From Nitrospira sp. (GTDB lineage Bacteria; Nitrospirota; Thermodesulfovibrionia; Thermodesulfovibrionales; SM23-35), in the NCBI GenBank assembly GCA_016873595.1, contig VGWZ01000085.1, forward strand, positions 1-8,108: DNA of 8,108 nt, given 5' to 3'. The notes under the pieces are model-generated. The model was not told the DNA's origin and ran no database searches. It saw only the letters and a program-made list of their open reading frames with translations. The position numbers and the translations under genes are program-made. Positions 4,956 through 8,108 of this stretch are shown one piece after another; position 1 is the first letter of the stretch; every line of letters starts with the position of its first letter.

Positions 4956-5843
4956 ATGTTTAAAATCTTGAAAAAGGAAGAGAAATCAGATTTAGTAATC
5001 TTGTTCGAGATAGCAGCTAAAGATATTGCGAAGAAGGCGAAGCCAGGTAATTTTTTCATCCTTAAAATTCACGAGGAAGGAGAGCGTATACCATTAACTA
5101 TTGCTGATTTTGACAGAGACAAAGGAACGATCACTTCTGTTTTTCAGAAAGTTGGAAAGACGACATATCACCTTGGCATATTAAATGAAGGCGATTATCT
5201 GTCCGATGTTATCGGTCCATTGGGGAATCCTTCACATATAGAAAATTTTGGAAAGGTTGTCTGTGTTGGGGGTGGAGTTGGGATTGCACCTGTATATCCG
5301 ATTACAAAGGCATTAAAAGAGGCAGGCAACAAAATCATCTCAATTATAGGTGCGAGGTCAAAGGACCTCCTTTTCTGGGAAGACAAAATGCGTAAGGTAT
5401 CAGATGAACTCATCGTCACCACAGACGATGGCTCTTATGGCAGAAAAGGGGTTGTTACTATACCTCTGGAAGAAATTCTTAAGGGAGATCAGGTGAAGGC
5501 GACTAAAAAACATGTTCCGTCTTTCGAAGATCGTGAGGTAGTACAAGAGCCCAGTGTGAATTTGGTAATCGCTATTGGGCCGCCCATTATGATGAAATTC
5601 GTATGTAAAACAACCGAAAAGTTCAATGTAAAAACGATAGTGAGTCTTAATTCAATTATGGTGGATGGGACAGGGATGTGTGGTGCATGCAGAGTAGAAG
5701 TGGGAGGAGAAACAAAGTTTGCCTGTGTCGATGGTCCGGAGTTTGATGGTCACAAGGTTGATTTTGATCTACTCATGAAGAGACTGCAGATGTATCTTGT
5801 TGAGGAGAAGGTCGCGATGGATATGTATAGCGGAAAGATGTGA
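4956..5843 (+). CDS. nfnA: NADH-dependent reduced ferredoxin:NADP+ oxidoreductase, small subunit (NfnA/SudB family)
   Basis: A 295-residue ferredoxin-NADP reductase-like flavoprotein. In Nfn it binds FAD and one [2Fe-2S] cluster and oxidises NADH in the bifurcating complex NADH + 2 NADPH <-> NAD+, 2 NADP+ and 2 reduced ferredoxin. Visible are the FAD motif ERIPLTIAD (43-51), the nucleotide-binding loop GGGVGIAP (105-112), AIGPPIMMKFVC (206-217) and the cluster motif VDGTGMCGACRV with FACVDGPEFDGH (D237, C242, C245, C257). This Asp plus three-Cys set is typical of Nfn. The start at 4956 is set by GGAAGGAG and matches the family N-terminus MFKIL. An extra hydrophilic stretch (about 177-200) precedes the last beta strand of the nucleotide domain. 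nfnB follows after 21 bp. A sulfide dehydrogenase or dihydroorotate dehydrogenase role is less likely, because the partner is NfnB-like. Confidence 0.9.
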   Translation: MFKILKKEEKSDLVILFEIAAKDIAKKAKPGNFFILKIHEEGERIPLTIADFDRDKGTITSVFQKVGKTTYHLGILNEGDYLSDVIGPLGNPSHIENFGKVVCVGGGVGIAPVYPITKALKEAGNKIISIIGARSKDLLFWEDKMRKVSDELIVTTDDGSYGRKGVVTIPLEEILKGDQVKATKKHVPSFEDREVVQEPSVNLVIAIGPPIMMKFVCKTTEKFNVKTIVSLNSIMVDGTGMCGACRVEVGGETKFACVDGPEFDGHKVDFDLLMKRLQMYLVEEKVAMDMYSGKM

Positions 5844-5864
5844 GAGAAAGATGGAGGTTAAATA

Positions 5865-7316
5865 ATGGAAGAGCAAGAGGAGAAGAAAGAACAGAAAAAA
5901 AAGATTAAAGTAAAAATGAGGGAACAACCACCTCTTGAAAGGATTAAGAATTTCAATGAGGTTCCCCATGGCTATTCTCCTGAAGAAGCAGTTGAAGAAG
6001 CAATAAGATGTTTATCATGCAAAAGACCAACCTGTGTTGACTATTGCCCGGTTGAGGTAGATATACCGGGATTTTTAAAGCTTGTGAAAGAGGGGGAATT
6101 CTTAGAAGCTGCCTATAAAGTGAAGGAGACAAATGCATTGCCTGCTGTATGCGGGAGGGTATGCCCTCAGGAGGTTCAATGTGAATCCGGATGCATTGTG
6201 GGGAAAAAAGGAGAGCCTGTTGCAATAGGTAACCTTGAAAGGTTTGTTGCCGATTATGAGGCTGAAAAAGGTGAGGTGATGATCCCTGAGAAACCGAAAC
6301 CAACAGGGAGAAAGATAGCGGTAATAGGTTCAGGCCCAGGCGGGTTAACGTGCGCAGCTGATTTGGCAATGTCAGGGCATCAGGTGACGTTGTTTGAGGC
6401 ATTACACAAACCTGGTGGGGTATTGATTTATGGCATACCAGAATTCAGACTCCCAAAATTAATAGTTGAAAGAGAAGTGGAATATATTAAAAAGCTCGGG
6501 GTTGAGCTTGTGCTCAATGCTGTAATAGGAAAAATTTTTACTGTTGATGAATTATTAAATGAGCAAGGATATGATGCCTGTTTTATCTGTACAGGAGCTG
6601 GCTTACCTATGTTCATGGGGATACCAGGGGAAAATTTAAATGGTGTTTACTCGGCAAATGAGTTTTTGACAAGAGCAAATCTTATGAAATCATATCTCTT
6701 TCCAAGATATGATACCCCCATCAAGAGAGGCAGATGGGTTGCAGTAGTTGGTGGCGGAAATGTTGCCATGGATGCAGCGAGAGTAGCAATGAGACTTGGT
6801 TCAGAAAAGGTATATCTCATCTATAGACGTTCCGAAGCTGAAATGCCTGCAAGAAAGGCAGAAGTACATCATGCGCATGAGGAAGGGATAGAATTCTTAT
6901 TCCTGACAAATCCGGTGAGGTATTTAGATGATGGTCAAGGAAATGTCAGGGGGGTTGAATGTATAAAGATGGAATTAGGAGAGCCTGATGAATCTGGCAG
7001 AAGGAGACCCGTTCCCATAAAGGGAAGTGAATTCCAGATGGAGGTAGATATTGCAATCCCTGCCCTCGGGACAAGGGCAAACCCGCTTTTGCCAAAAACA
7101 ATGCCTGATTTAAAATTAAACAAGAGAGGGTATATAATAGCTGAAGAAGCAACAGGCATGACTTCAAAACGAGGAGTCTTTGCAGGCGGAGATATCGTTA
7201 CCGGTGCCGCAACAGTTATTCTTGCTATGGGCGCAGGAAGAAAAGCTGCAAGGGCTATTAATGAGTACCTAAAATGGAAATACTGGGATTTTAGTGGTTT
7301 GGCAATTAGTCAATAA
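5865..7316 (+). CDS. nfnB: NADH-dependent reduced ferredoxin:NADP+ oxidoreductase, large subunit (NfnB; GltD-like)
   Basis: A 483-residue flavoprotein of the glutamate synthase small-subunit family. In Nfn it holds the bifurcating FAD and two [4Fe-4S] clusters, and it binds NADPH. After a Lys/Glu-rich start (1-20) come the cysteine groups CLSCKRPTCVDYCP (C49, C52, C57, C61) and CGRVCPQEVQCESGC (C96, C100, C106, C110). Next are the FAD loop IGSGPGGL (154-161), the NADP loop VGGGNVAMDAARVAMR (295-310) and the C-terminal FAD segment GVFAGGDIVTGAATVILA (437-454). A strong GGAGGT lies 6 nt before the ATG. Stand-alone GltD would be expected near a gltB gene, which is absent, and the adjacent nfnA makes Nfn the best call. 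The charged N-terminal extension looks slightly longer than usual. Confidence 0.92.
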   Translation: MEEQEEKKEQKKKIKVKMREQPPLERIKNFNEVPHGYSPEEAVEEAIRCLSCKRPTCVDYCPVEVDIPGFLKLVKEGEFLEAAYKVKETNALPAVCGRVCPQEVQCESGCIVGKKGEPVAIGNLERFVADYEAEKGEVMIPEKPKPTGRKIAVIGSGPGGLTCAADLAMSGHQVTLFEALHKPGGVLIYGIPEFRLPKLIVEREVEYIKKLGVELVLNAVIGKIFTVDELLNEQGYDACFICTGAGLPMFMGIPGENLNGVYSANEFLTRANLMKSYLFPRYDTPIKRGRWVAVVGGGNVAMDAARVAMRLGSEKVYLIYRRSEAEMPARKAEVHHAHEEGIEFLFLTNPVRYLDDGQGNVRGVECIKMELGEPDESGRRRPVPIKGSEFQMEVDIAIPALGTRANPLLPKTMPDLKLNKRGYIIAEEATGMTSKRGVFAGGDIVTGAATVILAMGAGRKAARAINEYLKWKYWDFSGLAISQ

Positions 7317-7355
7317 ATTTAATGAATTTAGATAAAAACAAAGGAGGTATTGCTG

Positions 7356-7721
7356 ATGGCTGATAATATGACGTTAAATGAAATTAAAGACATCCTTCAG
7401 GCGGAGGTTCTCACGTCCAACTTTGATACGGATATGCATATTGAAAAGGTCTGTAGTACTGATCTTATGAGTGATGTCCTTGCATTTTCCCAATCAGGGG
7501 ATCTCCTATTAACGGGTCTGGTTGATGGGGCAGCTGTTCGCACTGCTGATATTGCTCACGTAAAAGCTATTGTTTTTGTAAGGGGCAAAAGACCGAGCAA
7601 AGAGACTATTACCCTCGCCGATGAAAAGAACATTCCGTTGCTTGCTACGAAACTATCTATGTTTGAAACCTGCGGAAGATTATATGTAAATAAATTACAA
7701 ACTTCTATCAATGCAGGATAA
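7356..7721 (+). CDS. Small DRTGG-domain protein
   Basis: A 121-residue soluble protein that resembles the free-standing DRTGG-domain family. The same domain is found in phosphotransacetylases and near HPr kinase-like proteins. Biochemical function is unknown; a ligand-sensing or regulatory role is usually assumed. The visible pattern is MTLNEIKDIL at the start, SGDLLLTGLVDGAAVRTADI (47-66) as the domain core, then VKAIVFVRGKRP (69-80) and NIPLLATKLSMFETCGRLY (92-110), with alternating short strands and helices. The ATG at 7356 is chosen because AAGGAGGT (7341-7348) lies 7 nt upstream; a TTG two codons earlier is too close to it. It sits 39 bp after nfnB with no visible terminator and overlaps the next gene by 11 bp, so all four genes probably form one operon. 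In Firmicutes and Thermotogae this family is typically found beside bifurcating [FeFe] hydrogenase genes. Confidence 0.8.
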   Translation: MADNMTLNEIKDILQAEVLTSNFDTDMHIEKVCSTDLMSDVLAFSQSGDLLLTGLVDGAAVRTADIAHVKAIVFVRGKRPSKETITLADEKNIPLLATKLSMFETCGRLYVNKLQTSINAG

Positions 7722-8108
7722 ACCCCCAAAGATCGCAGGAGGTGTTTTTTTCATAACAGGTAAAGATTTTGCTAATGCCGGTGTTGCCTCCTGTGAACTT
7801 AAGTCCATCCTCGAAAAAATGGGTGTAGATCATGGCCTTGTAAGAAGAGCAGCCATAGCTGCTTTTGAAGCAGAGATGAATGTAGCAATATATACACCAG
7901 CAGGCATGATGCGATATAAAATTACGCCTGATTATATAAAGATTGTGGTTGAAGACGTAGGTCCTGGCATTGAAAATTTAGACCTTGCGATGACAGAAGG
8001 CTATTCAACAGCTCCTGATTATATTCGGGAACTGGGTTTTGGTTCAGGCATGGGTTTACCTAATATCAAAAAGAATACTGATGAACTAAAGATTTTATCA
8101 ATACCGGG
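7711..8108 (+). CDS. RsbW/SpoIIAB-like ATP-binding protein (GHKL fold), cut by the right edge
   Basis: The first 132 codons of a histidine-kinase-type ATPase domain without a sensor, as in anti-sigma factor kinases. N box: FEAEMNVAIY (52-61, E53 and N57). G1 box: VEDVGPGIENL (80-90, D82). Substrate-like loop: TEGYSTAPDYIRELG (95-109). G2 box: GFGSGMGLPNIKK (109-121). The fold is nearly complete, with about one strand missing. The ATG at 7711 overlaps the stop of the preceding DRTGG gene by 11 bp and has no clear ribosome site, consistent with translational coupling. AGGAGGTG at 7738-7745 lies inside the coding sequence, but only an ATA follows at a usable distance. Proteins of this family pair with DRTGG proteins in bifurcating-hydrogenase clusters. 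The protein target is unknown. Confidence 0.85.
   Translation, partial: MQDKPPKIAGGVFFITGKDFANAGVASCELKSILEKMGVDHGLVRRAAIAAFEAEMNVAIYTPAGMMRYKITPDYIKIVVEDVGPGIENLDLAMTEGYSTAPDYIRELGFGSGMGLPNIKKNTDELKILSIP

Noticed and set aside
5953..6402. Minus-strand open frame of 149 codons opposite nfnB
   Set aside because: Antisense to the conserved Fe-S and FAD region of nfnB; Leu/Gln/Ser-rich composition typical of a shadow frame.
5865..7316. Glutamate synthase small subunit (gltD)
   Set aside because: No gltB nearby, and an nfnA gene lies immediately upstream in the same operon.
7738..7745. AGGAGGTG as the true ribosome site of the ATP-binding protein
   Set aside because: No ATG, GTG or TTG follows in frame at a suitable distance, only ATA; the overlap start at 7711 fits coupling with the DRTGG gene. 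Not fully excluded.

Overview
The window reads as a bacterial chromosome segment of moderate to low GC, fully packed with energy-metabolism genes. Gene families, the electron-bifurcating transhydrogenase, the short palindromic repeats and the style of the complex I proteins suggest an anaerobic or microaerophilic lineage such as Nitrospirota or a former deltaproteobacterium. That placement is an inference from gene content and is not firm.

Left part, minus strand (1 to 4848, transcribed right to left): a complex I operon in the order nuoA, nuoB, nuoC, nuoD, a 24-codon small ORF, nuoH, nuoI, nuoJ (only its first 13 codons are in the window). The genes nuoE, nuoF and nuoG, which normally lie between nuoD and nuoH and form the NADH-oxidising module, are absent. 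In their place are a heptamer-based imperfect inverted repeat and a tiny ORF that resembles the start of NuoE. NuoD carries an extra block of about 90 residues with a two-[4Fe-4S] ferredoxin domain, which resembles the C-terminal ferredoxin domain of bifurcating-hydrogenase NuoF-like subunits. A 56-bp two-hairpin palindromic repeat sits between nuoI and nuoJ.

Middle (4849 to 4955): a divergent promoter region. A consensus-like sigma70 promoter for nuoA sits so close to the ATG that the mRNA may be leaderless. Its -35 box overlaps the -35 box of a candidate promoter for the rightward genes.

Right part, plus strand (4956 to 8108): nfnA and nfnB (NADH-dependent reduced ferredoxin:NADP+ oxidoreductase, electron-bifurcating), then a small DRTGG-domain protein and the start of an RsbW-like ATP-binding protein. 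The last two families are usually seen beside trimeric bifurcating [FeFe] hydrogenase genes.

Together the two arms suggest a ferredoxin-centred redox hub. Nfn couples ferredoxin, NADH and NADPH pools, and a complex I without its NADH module, but with a ferredoxin-like domain built into NuoD, could pass electrons from reduced ferredoxin or another carrier to quinone. The second half of that statement is hypothesis.
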